Below, in pieces: positions 45,131 through 57,112 of a stretch of 64,000 nucleotides of DNA. Numbering within the stretch: position 1 is the stretch's first letter; every line of letters begins with the position of its first letter. This stretch comes from Pieris napi (taxonomy: Eukaryota > Arthropoda > Insecta > Lepidoptera > Pieridae): positions 6,519,662 to 6,583,661 of the forward strand of contig NC_062256.1 of NCBI RefSeq assembly GCF_905475465.1, written 5' to 3'. The notes under the pieces were generated by a model that worked only from the letters and a program-made list of their open reading frames with translations, searched no databases and was not told where the DNA came from. The translations under genes and the position numbers were made by a program.

Positions 45131-45465
45131 AAAAGGCTTGGTTGATTTTAAATTAAAAACTCTCGTTTAATTACATTGTTTAAACGGTATTCATTTATAT
45201 TTTAATTCGTCATTCAAATTCACGCGGATATTGTTCCATATATAATTGCCGGTGTCAAACAAAATGATCCGGTAAACGTGTGCCATTTCACAAATAGCTG
45301 TTATTTATAATTCAAAACCTCATTTATTAGCAATAACAAAGCGTTTTGAAAATGATGCTAAAAATGTTCTAAATTTGTCGCTTTGAAGTGATATTATTCA
45401 GATTTATAATAATATTCTATAGGTGCACTTAACTAAACTACATGCTTCGAAATGTGCATTTATTA
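45131..45465. other. Unassigned AT-rich stretch
   Basis: Nothing recognised. Confidence 0.3.
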
Positions 45466-45530
45466 CTTATATATATATATATATATATATATAAGTAATA
45501 AATGTAATAAATATATATATATATATAATA
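45466..45530. repeat. (TA)n simple repeat, two tracts
   Basis: Two TA runs are separated by AGTAATAAATGTAATAAA and abut the CTAGC end of the following Helitron fragment. Confidence 0.9.
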
Positions 45531-45885
45531 CTAGCAGACCGGCCAAGCGTTGCTGTGGCTAAGGTTTTTGTTATATTACATAGTAGCAAACTATTCAAAG
45601 GAATCGGAAGGAGAACATCAGTCATGGGGACCACCATGCTTTTTTGATGGTTATGCCATTAAATTGTAGCTTATGTTAAAAGGTACTTTCAACGCAGCGC
45701 CATCTGTTACATTTGTGACTATCAAATAATATACAAATATTTTACAATAAAATAATATTGCGGGTATAAATTGAGATGTAAGCTATCCATCCTATCTTTT
45801 AAGTTGGATCAAACTACACACGGTGTGAAAATTTGATTGATATCGGTTCGGTAGTTTAGGAGTCCATACAACGTGACACGTAATT
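45531..45885 (-). mobile_element. Helitron, non-autonomous (minus)
   Basis: It starts CTAGCAGACCGGCCAAGCG, continues with GTGAAAATTTGATTGATATC, and ends with CAACGTGACACG. This is the Helitron order on the minus strand, with both ends worn. Confidence 0.55.
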
Positions 45886-46717
45886 TATATATATTAAGAT
45901 ATTAGTTAATCTTCATCAGGTTCTTCTTAAGGTTCTTAAAACTTATATTATATAAATAGAAAATAGCATTACGTCACCAGTTTCAGTGCAATTTGTCGGT
46001 AACAAAATATCGCTCCGTTTGGAATAGATAGTTCACGGAAATCGTGACACTAAAGAAATAAGAATAGATAAGGATATAGTTTTAAGAGAAAGTAGGGTTG
46101 GCGTTGTGCCAAGCCCATCAAACTCGTCTAAATATATTAAATCTAATTTGTGAAAGGAAATTTCAGGTGATAATTAACATTTTTGTCAGCGAACGGATTA
46201 CGTCCCTTTCAATTAATTGACACATTTATTATTTTTAGACATGCATAAATCGATTAACGAATTTAATTAGTTAATCATTTAAAATAGAATTAGGATAGAT
46301 TGTCTGTATTTTATGATCACTGTGTAGTTTTATTACTTAAGTAATAAATTATATATTAAAGGTGTTCATTATGATATATTTATCAAGTTTTTTAATTTGT
46401 TGAATATCCTTTTATTTACGCGTATAAAGCGGGTTAAATTGAATTATTGTGTAATTCATGTGTAAAGTGTATCGAGTTTAAATGGATTTTTATAATAGAC
46501 AACATTTAAAATCCGAATTTTCAAAAATTAAGTTTCGTGAGTTGACATAATATAATGGTATATTTTTAGAAGATAGGTAGAAGGCTTAGATTTATAAAGT
46601 ATATTAATTTAGATAAATTAATATGTATCTTGTCTTCATAAAACAACAGACCTTAATTAACATATTTTTCTAACAGTATTTGTAAAAAAAATATGAATTA
46701 GTAATTATTAATTGTTA
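45886..46717. other. Unassigned AT-rich stretch
   Basis: Nothing recognised. Confidence 0.3.
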
Positions 46718-46850
46718 CAATTTAAGACAGTTTTTGCAGCCCACCACCACCATATAGAACCAGCTACCCACTGAAGTATTTCCGAACCAATTCGACTCCA
46801 AAAAAAAGGCTGGCAAAGCACTCTCGTACCCTCTGGTATTGAGGCCTCCA
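46718..46850 (+). repeat. CR1/Jockey-like LINE fragment
   Basis: AAGACAGTTTTTGCAGCCCA, AGAACCAGCTACCCACTGAA and CCGAACCAATTCGACT. The usual GGCAACGCACTCGCG follows in worn form. Confidence 0.7.
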
Positions 46851-46876
46851 GCCCATTAAAAAATAAAAAATAAATT

Positions 46877-47148
46877 GGCGCTACAACCTCTTTAGGTTTT
46901 GGCCTCAGATTTCTGAATCTGTTTCATGATCATTTTTAAATCTAATAGGCAAGTAGGTGATCAGCCTCCAGTGCCTGACACACGCCGTCGACTTTTTGGG
47001 TCTAGACATGTCGGTTTCCTCACGATGTTTTCCTTCACCGTTCGAGCAAATGCGCACATAGAAAGTCCATTGGTGAAAAGCCGGGGATCGAACCTACGAC
47101 CTCAGGTATGAGAGTCGCACACTGAAGCCACTAGGCCAACACTGCTCT
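46877..47148 (-). mobile_element. tRNA-derived SINE, family 2, intact copy
   Basis: The minus strand starts GTTGGCCTAGTGGCTTCAGT (A box) and GTAGGTTCGATCCCCGGC (B box). It continues with AATGGACTTTCTATGTGCGC, CGGTGAAGGAAAACATCGTG, GGCGTGTGTCAGGC and TTGCCTATTAGATTTAAAAA, ending GAGGTTGTAGCGCC. Other copies are at 11215, 29870, 39963 and 49741. Confidence 0.9.
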
Positions 47149-49117
47149 CCTGCAGCTGCTCCTCCAGCCCATTACTGTACTATAAAAAAAGTAATATTCG
47201 TACAAGCTCCTGTAGGACATAGAAAATAAACAGCTAAGGTTTTCACTAACCCATGTTTAGAGAGTAAATTGGTAAATTCGCATTTCGATTTCCATTATTG
47301 CTTTAATTAAAATTCAAAGCACACACATGGATGTGTCGATGTTTAAACAAATTTGTTTGTTTTTCCGTCGAGCGGGCTGCGGCTCGAGGAATGTCAACAC
47401 GCTCCCTCACTACTGTACGTATACACCTAGTTTTTTCGGGAATTTCTAGTTTATTAACAAAATTCATGTAGCTGTAGATACCCCGTACATTATTAACACT
47501 TTGCACAAACAATAATTTAAATAACAATTATGTGTTCTCTTCTTGGCATACTAATTAAAGAAAACAGTAAAAAAAATTGTTAAGGTTTTGAAGCTCCATT
47601 TCAATCTAATATACTGAAAAGATAAAGTGCTCCAGCTACAACTTCTGATGATGGCTGTCTCAAGTGTAACCAATATTAAGGTAGAGTGTCAAAAAGTGAG
47701 CTGAAGGAGGTTTTAGTGGGTAGGGTTGTAAATATTAAGTCTGAGACCCACATAATCCCTGCTGGAGTAAAATACCGCAGGGATTTGCGTAAAAGCATTT
47801 CCTGACGTAAAAAAAAAGAGTGTCAAAGAGTTCAGTGTCACGCCGAGCAACATAACGTACAATTTTAAAGTGAAACTTTTATTACATCGTCTCAAACTTA
47901 TTCGTCTGTGTGTCGCATGTCGCGTGACGGTCTGCCGCGGAGTAGGCTAAAGTGAAAGGCGCTCGTCATAGCAGCCAAGGCCAATATGGCGGTGCCTATA
48001 GTTCGCAGAAGCTGACCGTGTAGTGTATAGACTATTATTTAATATGTGTATATAATCTAAATAATTGTTAAGTATTATGTATGTTGTACTCTCTAAGACA
48101 CAGTCTTTAGTAAATCTTCTTTTTAGTTAAGTGTCTATTACTGTGGTTTCATTAAACCACACAATCCTTTTTTTTCTAACAAAACTGGCCCCGATTTATT
48201 CGATATTTCGTATACTTTAAAGCTTATGGTTCAGACAATATTATAAAATAACACATTCAAATAGACTAAACGAGATATATTCATAAAAGTAGATAAGTAG
48301 CAATAAATTTATATAACAATTGATACCTAGAAACAAATATGCTTTTGATTGACGCGACGGCCCGAAAGAGATTCTAATAACATCCAAAACTCGGTTTAAT
48401 TACGCACAGGCGACGACCGGCATCACAATTTACGTTTTTTAAGCATAAAGGACGATTAAAAAAGTTCGTAATGAGAATCGCCCGCTAGAAGTGAAGGGTG
48501 AAAATGCGATCGCTTCCGAAATCTACCAGTGACAAAGGCGTTTTGAAATTCAGAATTAATTTAATAGGCGCGTTTTTCCTGTTTATAATTATGGGGAGTC
48601 TAGCCAGTTTGATGTTGATATAGTATAGACAATTTTATGGAATTGAATATTGATAATTTGTATATTGTGATTTTAACCTAAAAAAAAGTGTGTGTGAGTC
48701 AGCTACGACGCACGATTGGAGTTAACTCCTTACGAACGATAAAATGGCAATAATGTTCTATGGCTGTCGACCATATTTTCATACTAAAGGTGGTAAGAAT
48801 ATATGTTTTTATAATATAAATGTTTGTAGTAGTAATAAAACGTACCTACATCATCTATGCCCAAATAGGAATCTTTCTGTGACCAAAGTTACCTTTATAG
48901 TAAGAGAAGAATAAGAATGAACAATCTTTTTAGTTTTAATTTCACTGACCATTACTATTGACAAAACTCCATGGCACGCTAGACAATCTACTTTTATTTT
49001 TTACACCTGTCAACACTGACAATGTTGTAACGTGGCTGTCAAAACGTGAATTCAAAATAGAAAAGTCTGTGTAATGTATTCCATCTTATTCTTTTACACG
49101 TTCAATCCTACAGATAT
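47149..49117. other. Long unassigned stretch
   Basis: 47890-48010 is GC-rich and unrepeated (GGTCTGCCGCGGAGTAGGC, CCAATATGGCGGTGCC). A candidate host element lies there, but I see no exon. 48690-48780 (GTCAGCTACGACGCACG) may be an element end. Confidence 0.3.
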
Positions 49118-49409
49118 ATATGTTTGTCTCTTTCTACATAACGCCTCAACTTTTCGTGTTACACTTGATTTTACTCCTCATAAAATTTCCGTACCGGGCC
49201 TTATAACTCAAATCGTTTCTTAAGGATTAAACTCCATATGTTTGTCTCTTTCTACATAACGCCTCAACTTTTCGTGTTACACATAACGCCTCAACTTTTC
49301 GTGTTACACATAACGCCTCAACTTTTCGTGTTACACTTGATTTTACTCCTCATAAAATTTCCGTACCGGGCCTTATAACTCAAATCGTTTCTTAAGGAGT
49401 AAACTCCAA
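49118..49409. repeat. Nested tandem duplication
   Basis: A unit of about 115 bp (TATGTTTGTCTCTTTCTACA to GTTTCTTAAGGA) occurs twice. In the second unit an internal 27-bp piece (CATAACGCCTCAACTTTTCG...) is present three times. Confidence 0.95.
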
Positions 49410-49589
49410 AATTTGTAAATTAAGAACATTGACACTTGTCCCTTGCCGCGTATGTCTGTCTCTATGCACCCAATATACTTAAGTGGAGTTTTGTATCGTT
49501 TCCACCAATAGTGCGATTCCTTAGTAGATATATTTCGATATAAATTGACTGGAAAATAATTATGTTGTTTGAAGAAGTCGCTAAAAATC

Positions 49590-49665
49590 TTGACAAATAC
49601 AGGAAATCATCGCGGGCGAAGCTGTAGGCGGATTCTAGGTATCTTAATACATGAGTGACTTTCTT
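49590..49665 (+). mobile_element. Helitron 3' end fragment
   Basis: CATCGCGGGCGAAGCTGTAG followed by GCGGATTCTAGG resembles a worn Helitron 3' hairpin and CTAG end. Confidence 0.3.
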
Positions 49666-49740
49666 TAAAACATCTTAACTCCACTTTACAGTTTTAAATA
49701 TGTAATTTTTAAATCTCTTTTGTTATTAATACAAATCAGT

Positions 49741-49922
49741 GGCGCAACAACCCTAAGTCTAGGTCTCAGAGTTCTGAATATGTTTCATGATCATTTGTCA
49801 ATCCAACAGGCAAGTAGGTGATCAGCCTCCTGTGCCTGACACACGCCGTCGACTTCTTGGGTCTATGACAAGCCAGTTTCCACACGATGTTTTCCTTCAC
49901 CGTAGGATCGAACCTACGACCT
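49741..49922 (-). mobile_element. tRNA-derived SINE, family 2 (partial)
   Basis: It matches 46877-47060 then jumps from CTTCACCGT to AGGATCGAACCTACGACCTC, so the middle of the element is deleted. Confidence 0.8.
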
Positions 49923-50301
49923 CTTTTGATATTAATCTCTATTAATTATATAGTATATCGTTTAATGACCATGCCATGTAAAGCCATGTTTAAAAGCTAT
50001 TTTTATGAACACAACTTTTCTTTGGATTCTTTGACTTCGAGTTGCCTGAAACAAGTTCTATTTATCCTCAATTCGTTGCATTATATTACACAGGTACTGT
50101 AAACAATTTACATAGGCAGCTTTATCACTAAAGAACTTCTAGACAACGTTAAGATAAAGAGAAATACTATGGTGCAACAAGTACTTAACTTTAATATGAA
50201 TGTTGAGAAAAATCAACAGCCTGTATTTCGTTGTATTTACATTTATTGGATTTTTGTTAAATAAATATTATATTATCCTTTGGATATATAAGAGTCTTTC
50301 G

Positions 50302-50455
50302 TCCAACTTCGATTTTGTTCTCTTTGGAGTAGAGACTCTTGAGCTGTGAGGTTCAAGTGAACAGGTGCACCGGCGATAGTACCGGTGACCCCAGAGCTGG
50401 TGCTTTCCCAAACGAATAAGTATCGCATTACAGCGAGGAAATGCCAGAATTAAAG
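50302..50455 (+). pseudogene. LINE polyprotein C-terminal shred (SNFDFVLFGVETLE)
   Basis: The plus-strand frames give SNFDFVLFGVETLE, STGDPRAGAF and, after a one-base shift, KRISIALQRGNA. These three motifs in this order identify the end of an arthropod non-LTR polyprotein, the family of 3008, 33005 and 58566. Confidence 0.7.
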
Positions 50456-50896
50456 GTACACCGAAACATGGACGAAACTTTTTAAATTTATTGTAGCTTT
50501 TCTATTTTTAATTATTACATTTTTTTATCACTATTTAGGTTAATAATATTGTAAATACTCTATTTGTATTGTGTTTTTATTTATGTAATTAAAATAAAAT
50601 TAATTGAGATTATAATTAATGAAGGCTGCATCGAATGTTAAACCTTACCTTATATTTGCAAATACAATTGTGGAGCATACCTGAAACAAAATTGAAATAA
50701 AATTTTAAAGTGGATGGCGCTAATGGAATTTAAAATGTAACGACGTGGTAATTATACTTTAACTGAGCTCTCAGCAACGCCTTTCATAGGAGTTAAACTT
50801 TTTCATATAAAATATATTTTAATCTTTTGTTGTGTCAAATTCAATTCGAGGGTAATAAAATTTACTTCACCGGGTTTTGGTAGTATAACGGAATTT

Positions 50897-51486
50897 GCTG
50901 CGAGTTGTGTTAATATCAGTATCTGTATCTGAAGTCTTAAACGAAATGAAGTCTTTATAACTATGTATTTAAAATTCGTTTAAGTTTAGGGCTTTCTCTA
51001 ATTAATAAAGTCTTTGGTTCGATATAGAAGTTATAGAGATAAAAGTACATTTTCGGATACCCTTAGGTTTTTAATAACTTTAGAAACGCTGCGAGTTGTG
51101 TTAATAGAGGCAGTATTTGTATCTGAAGTCTTAAAAGAAATGTAGTCTTTACTATGTATTTAAAATTCGTTTAAGTTTAGGGCTTTCTCTAATTAATAAA
51201 GTCTTTGGTTCGGTATAGAAGTTATATAGATAAAAGTACATTTTCGGATACTCTTAGGTTTGTATAACTTTAGAGACACTGCGAGTTGTGTTAATAGAGG
51301 CTGTATCTGTATCTGGAGTCTTAAACGAAATGAAGCTTTTAAGTCTTCATAACTAGTTAAAATTAGTTTTAGAAATAGCTTTTATATTAGGACTATCTCT
51401 AATTAATAAATCATTTAGTTCGATATAGAACATATAAAATTTTAATAAAATTATATAAAAGTACATTTTCGGATACCCTTAATTTT
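50897..51486. repeat. Three-copy tandem repeat of about 190 bp
   Basis: GCTGCGAGTTGTGTTAATA, or its variant CACTGCGAGTTGTG, begins units at 50897, 51089 and 51279. Each continues with TTAAAATTCGTTTAAG or a worn form, then CTCTAATTAATAAA and AAGTACATTTTCGGATAC. Confidence 0.95.
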
Positions 51487-51627
51487 GTTTTAAATTTTGA
51501 AAAAGTATTTGCTTGTTATTTACATTTAAAGTAAGACAATAAGTAATCCATGTCACTTATAATAAGTTCGTCTCTCTATTGGGCAAAAGTTAAAAGCGCG
51601 GACCATAACTCGTTTTTGATAAAAGAC

Positions 51628-51745
51628 ATACCAATTCGACTAAAGGTCCTTCAAGATAAGAAGGTACCAAATGGTTGGCAATGCACCTGCGAGACTTCTG
51701 GCAGTGTGTATCTATGCGCTGAAGTATCACTTAACATCAGATCAA
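51628..51745 (+). repeat. CR1/Jockey-like LINE tail
   Basis: ACCAATTCGACTAAAGGTCC, AAGAAGGTACCAAATG and TATCACTTAACATCAGAT, strongly worn. Confidence 0.6.
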
Positions 51746-51984
51746 AAAATATCTCGGAGTAACTTTAATACGAAGTTAAAAAGGTCATCGTGTTAAAGTC
51801 ACTTTTAAGTTAAGTTGTAAAACCTATTAGTTTAAAAGCAATTTCGCAAAACTGTTAAATTGAATTGGACATAAACTTAAGATTAGATACAAATACAAGC
51901 TTGCTATATTAAGTAGGTAAAGTTATTTACAACTTGAACTTTGTTTCGAGTATATGTAGTATCTTATATACACCACACATATAT

Positions 51985-52095
51985 TTAGTACATACGAACA
52001 TATGGAATAATTTGCTATGTCCACAGAGACTGTTCGCTTTTTCGGAATAAAAACCTTAGTACCTAATTTAACTACATTTCGTTCCAAATCTCTCT
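51985..52095 (-). mobile_element. Helitron internal fragment
   Basis: AGTACATACGAACATATGGA, TTTGCTATGTCCACAGAGAC and TGTTCGCTTTTTCGGAAT match 43590-43655. Confidence 0.5.
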
Positions 52096-52217
52096 ATAAA
52101 ATTTCTCAGAGTTAAAAAAATACTGGATTGGTGTGCGAGTTTTGAGCTTAGCAACATATTTTTGTTTATATAGATTATTTAGAGCCATCTAGGAGATACT
52201 TCCATACATTAAAACCA

Positions 52218-52363
52218 ATTCGACCTAGGCTCTGAAGAAAAGAGCATACCAATTTTTAAAAGGCCGGCAACGCATTTGCGAGCCTTTTGGCAATCTGAGT
52301 GTCTATGGGCAGTATCACTTAACATCAGATGAGCCTGCCCGTTTGCCTCCTATTACATAGAAA
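52218..52363 (+). repeat. CR1/Jockey-like LINE tail
   Basis: AAACCAATTCGACCTAGG, AAAAGGCCGGCAACGCATTT and CACTTAACATCAGATGAGCC, then an A-rich end. Confidence 0.7.
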
Positions 52364-52725
52364 AAAACATTCTTCAAAAACTTTTTTCAACCTCATATCA
52401 CCAACTCAGATTCTAAAACACTATATATAATCGCATTAAAATAATTTACAGGTGTTATCTTTTGTTACGTTAAGTTAAGTTAAAGAAATTCCACAAAATC
52501 CTCTCAAAATCGCATTAAAGTTGTAACAAGCTGTATAGTTGAAATTCCGTTAATATGTGCGTAGGCGCAGTCACGACAGAAGCCTTTCGACCTATAATTC
52601 CGACGAATGTTCTCATCCTTATCTGATCGTCGTGACAATGCAGTTTATTTTATTCCCTGCGTGTCATAGAAGTAAATTGAATAAAATGTCTAACAACGTT
52701 ATTTACTTTATATTATTATTACTAA

Positions 52726-52952
52726 GGGTCTGTTTCACAATGTACGGATAAGTTCCGAATTAGGTATTTATTACTTATTGGTAGGATAAACACTATTGTT
52801 GCGTTTCACGACTGTCAGATAGCACTATTCGTCACATAAAGTCCATCAAACGTTGAGTCCGATGGAGTGTCAAATAGCCCAATTTATCTTCCAAATAATT
52901 TATGTGTTGCATAGCTACTTGGTACTTTATCCATATATTGTGAAACAGACCC
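52726..52952. mobile_element. MITE, GGGTCTGTTTCACAAT termini, TAA target duplication
   Basis: The left end GGGTCTGTTTCACAATGT and the right end (reverse complement GGGTCTGTTTCACAATAT) are inverted repeats. TAA flanks both sides (52723-52725, 52953-52955), as expected for PIF/Harbinger-type MITEs. It is 227 bp, non-coding. Confidence 0.85.
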
Positions 52953-53099
52953 TAATAGATTTAACTATGTTAAGAATATTTATTTATATATTACACCTGG
53001 GATATACACAACGGGATCCCGCAGTAAAATGATATCAAAGTGGGGATTGCAATGGCTATCGCTGTTGCTACACCGTTGCAGGTGAGCCTGAATCCCGAA

Positions 53100-53700
53100 T
53101 GAAAAAAAAATGTGTGCGTGTACTAGGTGTACACACGTATGAAGTGAAACTTCTTTATGACCTTATTTTTCGAAAAATGATCTACTATATGCAACTTTAC
53201 AGAAATTGGTTAAATAAAGTTAAATTAGATAAAGTTTAACAAAAGGCTTTTATTATCATAGACATGAATACAAATACAATTATTTCATTTTAACTTATTA
53301 CTGTACTACTATGTAGTACTAAGATTATTACAGAATTTCATTAATTGTAATATAATTATTAGTATTACTATCATTGTTATCGTTATTATATATTTTTGTT
53401 ACTAATGGCTTCGAATCTCTTCGGATCAACCGTGGTAGGGACAAGAAAAAGATGGCGCGTAACCGAAAAATGTGACAAATGTGTGTAAATTTTTTTCCAA
53501 CGCCGATAAAGAAGTTTGACTTCAAAAAGCAACATGGCGCGTAACCTGCTACAAAATTTCTCCCATACGTCGATAAAGAAGTTTCACTTCAAAAGATGGC
53601 GCGTAACGGAAAAATGTGACGTGTAACGAAAAAATGTTACACTAAATTTTTTTCCAACCCCGATAAAGAAGTTTCACTTAAAAAAACGATGGCATACAAT
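53100..53700. mobile_element. Degenerate element related to the GAAGTTATACTTC MITE, with three internal tandem units
   Basis: 53108-53160 (GTGTGCGTGTACTAGGTGTA, TGAAGTGAAACTTCTTTATG) resembles the GGGTGCG end of that family. From about 53450, three units of about 70-95 bp each read ATGGCGCGTAAC ... CGATAAAGAAGTTTxACTT. Confidence 0.55.
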
Positions 53701-54131
53701 TTCTCAATCCTCTTTACAATTGAAGCGACTTTTAATGCAATTTCATTAACAAGATGATGTTTCATTTCTTCGAATTAGGATCAATGTTCTATTTTCATTA
53801 TAAATTGTACTAACCTTATTACCTACATACTTCTTACAACTAGAGTGCATTGTTAAGTATCGCATAAGAATGTCCCCCTTTTGTATCATATTTACAAACA
53901 TAAACGTACTTATTACTTTTTAATATTTTAAAATAAATAACACAGCTATTGCATTAATTATTTAATAATACCATCGGTATTGATTTGAAAAAGGTGGTAG
54001 ATTTATCAAATTTAAGTCAAGTGAATTTCCTCCTAAAACACAAGAAACATGAGTCCTTAAAGAAAAAATAACGATGAATTTGACATGTGATTAATAAGAT
54101 TTCTTTTTCGAAGTTAAGAGGGTAGTAACTC

Positions 54132-54232
54132 CATAAAAGGCCGGCAACGCTCACTAAAAATGGGTGTTCATACGCTGCGATGACTGCCCTTTTTATGCGT
54201 CCCGTAGGCTCGATTGCCCCCTGCTATATAAA
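54132..54232 (+). repeat. CR1/Jockey-like LINE tail, worn
   Basis: TAAAAGGCCGGCAACGCTCA and GATTGCCCCCTGCTATATA then an A-run. Confidence 0.5.
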
Positions 54233-54603
54233 AAAAAAAGATTTTAGACATAAAAATTACAGTGAAAATTTGCTAAATCTTGTAACGGCGCTTTAGGTTA
54301 ATAAAAGATTCACAAAGCGCTTAAAATAAATGCTCCTCCTACCTCACTTTAAAATTTCACGAGAATAGCGCTCATTCATTCCTTTCTATCAAACAATAGT
54401 GCCAAAAACTGCAGGTGCAGAATGGGAAAGCGGGAACACGCCATCCGTTACTAGCTAATCAACTAGCCGGAATTCGCGCAAATTCACCAAAAGATGCGAA
54501 CTGAAATGTACCGTACAAAACGTTTATTTTAATTTTGTGGTTACTTTATCATTTACGTATCTATAATACGTATATATATAACAACTCTCAGTTACACTCC
54601 CAA

Positions 54604-54871
54604 GGGAGCGTTCAAGTATTACGTAACGCAATTTTTGGAGATTATTGACCCCCCCCATGTATCTCGCCATAACGTTTTACAGTTCCCTAGTACAGTAATG
54701 TACTCAAGTATAGTAAAACGTTTCGTGACCACCTTTTGTCTATTTAGTTACTATTATGTGGTGTAAGTCGAAAATAATATTAACAATAACGCGTAATTCA
54801 ATCCCCGCCCCGCATCGTAACGTTTTACAAAAGGACCCCCCCCCCCTTGAACTGAATACTTGAACGCTCCC
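54604..54871. mobile_element. MITE with GGGAGCGTTCAAGTATT ends
   Basis: GGGAGCGTTCAAGTATTACG at the left pairs with AATACTTGAACGCTCCC at the right. Inside, ACCCCCCC and CCCCCCCCCCC runs and TAACGTTTTAC repeats follow each arm. It is 268 bp, non-coding. Target duplication is unclear. Confidence 0.8.
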
Positions 54872-54960
54872 CAAATACACGCACACACACCCATTCACAT
54901 AATCAAACAGTCACGCATACTTAATGTATTACACGACGTGTGTTTGATTTGTTGCAACTA

Positions 54961-55329
54961 AAGCTTAGGTTTCCTAGATAAGCGGTGTCGTTACCTAACG
55001 GCCGTCATTTTACGGTTGTTATTACGGCCGTCTTTACTTTTTAACTGAATGAAAAAACAATCATTTTCACTCGTCCAAGTCACGTTTCCACTCATTGTAT
55101 TAATTAAATATGGGCACCGTTACACGTGAAAAACGTTGAACTAATGTTTATCACCGCTATGACGGCCGCCATGCAAATGACAGCACAACTATTTGACGTT
55201 ACGGTGACACTCAACGTTCTCTAGGAAACCTACTCCGATGTTATTTATAGATAACGTATGGGTGACGTCACCCAACGTTACATTACGGCCGCTAGATAAC
55301 GGCACCGCTTTACTAGGAAACCTAAGCTT
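54961..55329. mobile_element. Palindromic MITE rich in ACGGCCG motifs
   Basis: The ends AAGCTTAGGTTTCCTAG are inverted repeats at 54961 and 55329. Next come AAGCGGTGTCGTTA and its complement TAACGGCACCGCTT. ACGGCCG or CGGCCG occurs several times in both halves, and CTAGGAAACCTA occurs again internally near 55224. It has no transposase. Confidence 0.8.
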
Positions 55330-56242
55330 AACGCTACTTTGACAAAATGTTTTATCATGCATCATGTACCACAATAATTGTTATCTAGTAATCCACACTC
55401 CCTAGTGTTTGATGGCGTTAGATAAATTTTGTCATAACCATAAGTTTTAATTCTTAACTTATTTATTATATGTGTAAATAAAATTAATTCCGTCTCTCAT
55501 AATAGTAAGAATCAATAAAATTATTACTCCTAACTAATTTCGTGTGTTATTTGTTCGTAGCCGTAGGCCATTAATCAAGGCTATAGAAAAGCATGAGGTT
55601 GCACTACTTAAATAATAAACTAACCATAACCAGACGCAAATCTGTGTATAGCCCCAAGCCTCAACCAAAGTATATCAACAATTAATCTTAAAAATCCTCG
55701 GCACAACTTTGCAAGCGACACTCAACTAATTAAATTTTCAGATTTAGTGAAACCCTGGATTTCAGTTCGCAATAAAATGGCATAAATTATAAAATTACAG
55801 ACTGGAAACTTGTTGGAATAAAGTAAAAAATCGCCAAACGAAACTTCAGAGCACCAGCATAAACAGGATGGGAAGGGCGGCAATTTGGTCTGTATTCAAA
55901 GTCGCGCCACTGTAAAAGCTTGCCCTATCTAATTATTGTCGGGTTACAGTAGCCGTAGAATGCCTTTAGCGTATACTCTGGCTCCTCTTACAATCTATTT
56001 AACGTGTTTTTAATCCAATTTCTTAAATTAACGACGTCTAGTTGAAGCCGCGTATAAAAATGCGCTTATTAATTTATTTTTCTTCAATAACACAAAAGAA
56101 CGTGCGACTTTACACGAACTACAATCTAGCCTATACAATAATTATTGCTAATAATAAGTAATATTATGTTGACTTAATTTTCTACAATACTAATGAATAG
56201 TTTAAACTAAGATTATATTCAATAACAGTCTTAGTGTTAGAA
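55330..56242. other. Unassigned AT-rich stretch
   Basis: No repeat partner seen. Confidence 0.3.
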
Positions 56243-56488
56243 AAACACTTTTTTAACGGATTTGAAGTTATGTTTTATTATAAATTTACAATTATTTTAC
56301 ATAATTTTAAATTTAACCGACGTTTCGCGTGCTTTACAGCGTGCATGGTCACGGTGACCGAAGACAAAAGGTGTTGAATGTCAAAAAAGTATCACAGCTG
56401 TAGAAAAAGTTGTGTTATCTGCATTTATTTCCCCGGAGTTGGTATCGACGAAAAGATGGAGGGTTTTGGCAGAAATAGAAAAGCGTTT
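56243..56488. repeat. Dispersed repeat 'CCGACGTTTCGCG', copy 2
   Basis: Direct-orientation partner of 30335-30580, with a few substitutions and indels. Confidence 0.8.
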
Positions 56489-56764
56489 TTCTATGTCTAA
56501 AAGTTATGTCAATAAAAGACATTACCATGTGCAATAGTCTTAGTGTTCTATAATGTTTTAACACAGGTTACACATGAACATAGTGTTACACTTATATTCA
56601 CTACACTAGGTATAGTAACTCAAAAGGTTTAGTTCTCTTTAGGCGTCATATTCCTGTTGTGTCAAGAAGTTGCATTGCCTCAGTATTCATGCTATGAAGC
56701 CTGTTTAAGTGAGCTAAGTAAAACCGTTTCGCTGTATTTAAGACTGTTTCCACATTAAAAAGTC

Positions 56765-57112
56765 AAAAGTCAAAAATCTTTTAATCCTATAGGTAACACA
56801 ATATACACTTATGAACGTCAAAAAAAGAAATGTATATGAAATGCTTCTAACTTTACATTTAGTGCTAGTTCTCAATTCAAGGGCGTAGAACTGAAGAGAA
56901 GAACTGGCAACTCACTCTCCGCCACTCTTTTCAATCGCCATGTTTTTTTTACACAACGTTTGTAAGGAGCTGCAGCCATTACACCATGTTCCACATGACA
57001 TCTTAAGTTATCATAATAATAAAATAAATTAAAAACAAAGACTTGTCCTCTATCTGCAGGAGGCACGGTGAAATAGGAGCACGCACTTACATTCTCGTGG
57101 GAACAACACGCA
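56765..57112 (-). pseudogene. LINE C-terminus and tail, 'CHVEHGVMAAAP' family (minus)
   Basis: The minus strand encodes CHVEHGVMAAAPYKRCVKK then LPVLLFSSTPLN. The tail ends near ACTTATGAACGTC in the reverse direction. It is the inverted partner of 59588-59965. Confidence 0.65.

Noticed and set aside
45466..45530. Terminator-like TA hairpin
   Set aside because: A simple TA repeat without transcription context.
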